NCBI GenBank assembly: GCA_021824575.1
Contig: JAKAKJ010000089.1
Location: 1-64,000 of the forward strand
Direction of reading: 5' to 3'
Length of the DNA: 64,000 bases
Source of the DNA: Chloroflexota bacterium
GTDB taxonomy: Bacteria > Chloroflexota > Anaerolineae > Anaerolineales > Villigracilaceae
The stretch's first letter is position 1. Each line of letters begins with the position of its first letter. The translations under genes were made by a program, and so were the position numbers. Under the pieces are notes generated by a model. The model searched no databases, had not been told where the DNA came from, and saw nothing but the letters and a program-made list of their open reading frames with translations. Shown here one piece after another: positions 63,761-64,000 of this stretch.

Positions 63761-64000
63761 GTGGCTGACATCGCCTACGCATTATTGACTTTAGGCAGTT
63801 CAAGTCTGTGGGGTTTTGTTGGCGGATGGATTCTCTATTTTTATCTTCCTCCCGATGGCACGCCGCTTGTACCCATTGCGCTCTACAGCATCGTCATGCT
63901 CGTGAGCCGCGGCATCAACATCGCCATCACACTTCCCATTGGTTTTATTTCAGATCAAACGCGCACGCGCTGGGGGCGGCGCACGCCCTATATTTTTACG
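63761..64000 (+). CDS. GPH/MFS-type sugar transporter, 5' end only
   Basis: 80 codons to the window edge. GTG start (GGATGAAAC upstream). First two helices (ALLTLGSSSLWGFVGGWIL and VPIALYSIVMLVSRGINIAI) followed by the signature GFISDQTRTRWGRRTPYIF of the melibiose/GPH cation symporter family. Substrate unknown. Confidence 0.8.
   Translation, partial: MADIAYALLTLGSSSLWGFVGGWILYFYLPPDGTPLVPIALYSIVMLVSRGINIAITLPIGFISDQTRTRWGRRTPYIFT

Overview
The window reads like a chromosome fragment of a Chloroflexota bacterium, most probably of the Anaerolineae. That assignment is inferred from gene content and style: Thr/Pro-rich linkers after secretion signals, an Agl23-like mannosyltransferase fused to NHL repeats, a large bacterial alpha-2-macroglobulin, type 2 IPP isomerase, and scattered short palindromes. 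No rRNA marker is present. Both ends are cut inside genes.

Left part, 1 to about 34.3 kb, all on the minus strand: one continuous exopolysaccharide and cell-surface locus. It reads from a promoter near 34.27 kb (TTGTAA, 17 bp, TATAAT) through a leader that contains a terminator-like hairpin. The order is: a small HTH-like protein, a NusG paralogue, a GINT1-like transferase, an O-antigen ligase/polymerase, a secreted beta-helix protein, a Wzx-type flippase, a nucleotidyltransferase/kinase fusion, a second P-loop kinase, three GT4 glycosyltransferases, a GNAT-like acyltransferase, a Cys-rich unknown, an initiating sugar-phosphate transferase with inverted domain order, then an SDR dehydratase, a sugar nucleotidyltransferase and an aminotransferase, and a Wzz/BY-kinase chain-length regulator. 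Most genes overlap or abut. The locus ends in a very large surface protein, at least 4226 codons and still open at base 1. Its frame was read from the reverse complement and checked at several positions.

Middle, 34.6 to 50 kb: mostly housekeeping genes. These are a tRNA-Leu(UAG) with a strong promoter, trigger factor, ClpP, a DUF1028 protein, a HAD phosphatase, RlmN (with a palindromic in-frame insertion), the Agl23-NHL fusion, succinyl-CoA synthetase (sucCD), a DinB-like protein, acyl carrier protein, type 2 IPP isomerase, and a small two-gene DUF5674 module followed by a decayed copy of the isomerase 3' end.

Right part, 50 to 64 kb: an alpha-2-macroglobulin gene interrupted by one in-frame TAA, two small genes (membrane protein, F420/nitroreductase-like), a sugar ABC importer (binding lipoprotein plus two permeases, no ATPase in view), a class A penicillin-binding protein, a Mut7-C ribonuclease-like protein, and the start of a GPH/MFS transporter.

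The most interesting material is the minus-strand surface locus: its apparent antitermination control, its permuted initiating transferase, its tandem kinases, and the giant repeat protein at its end.
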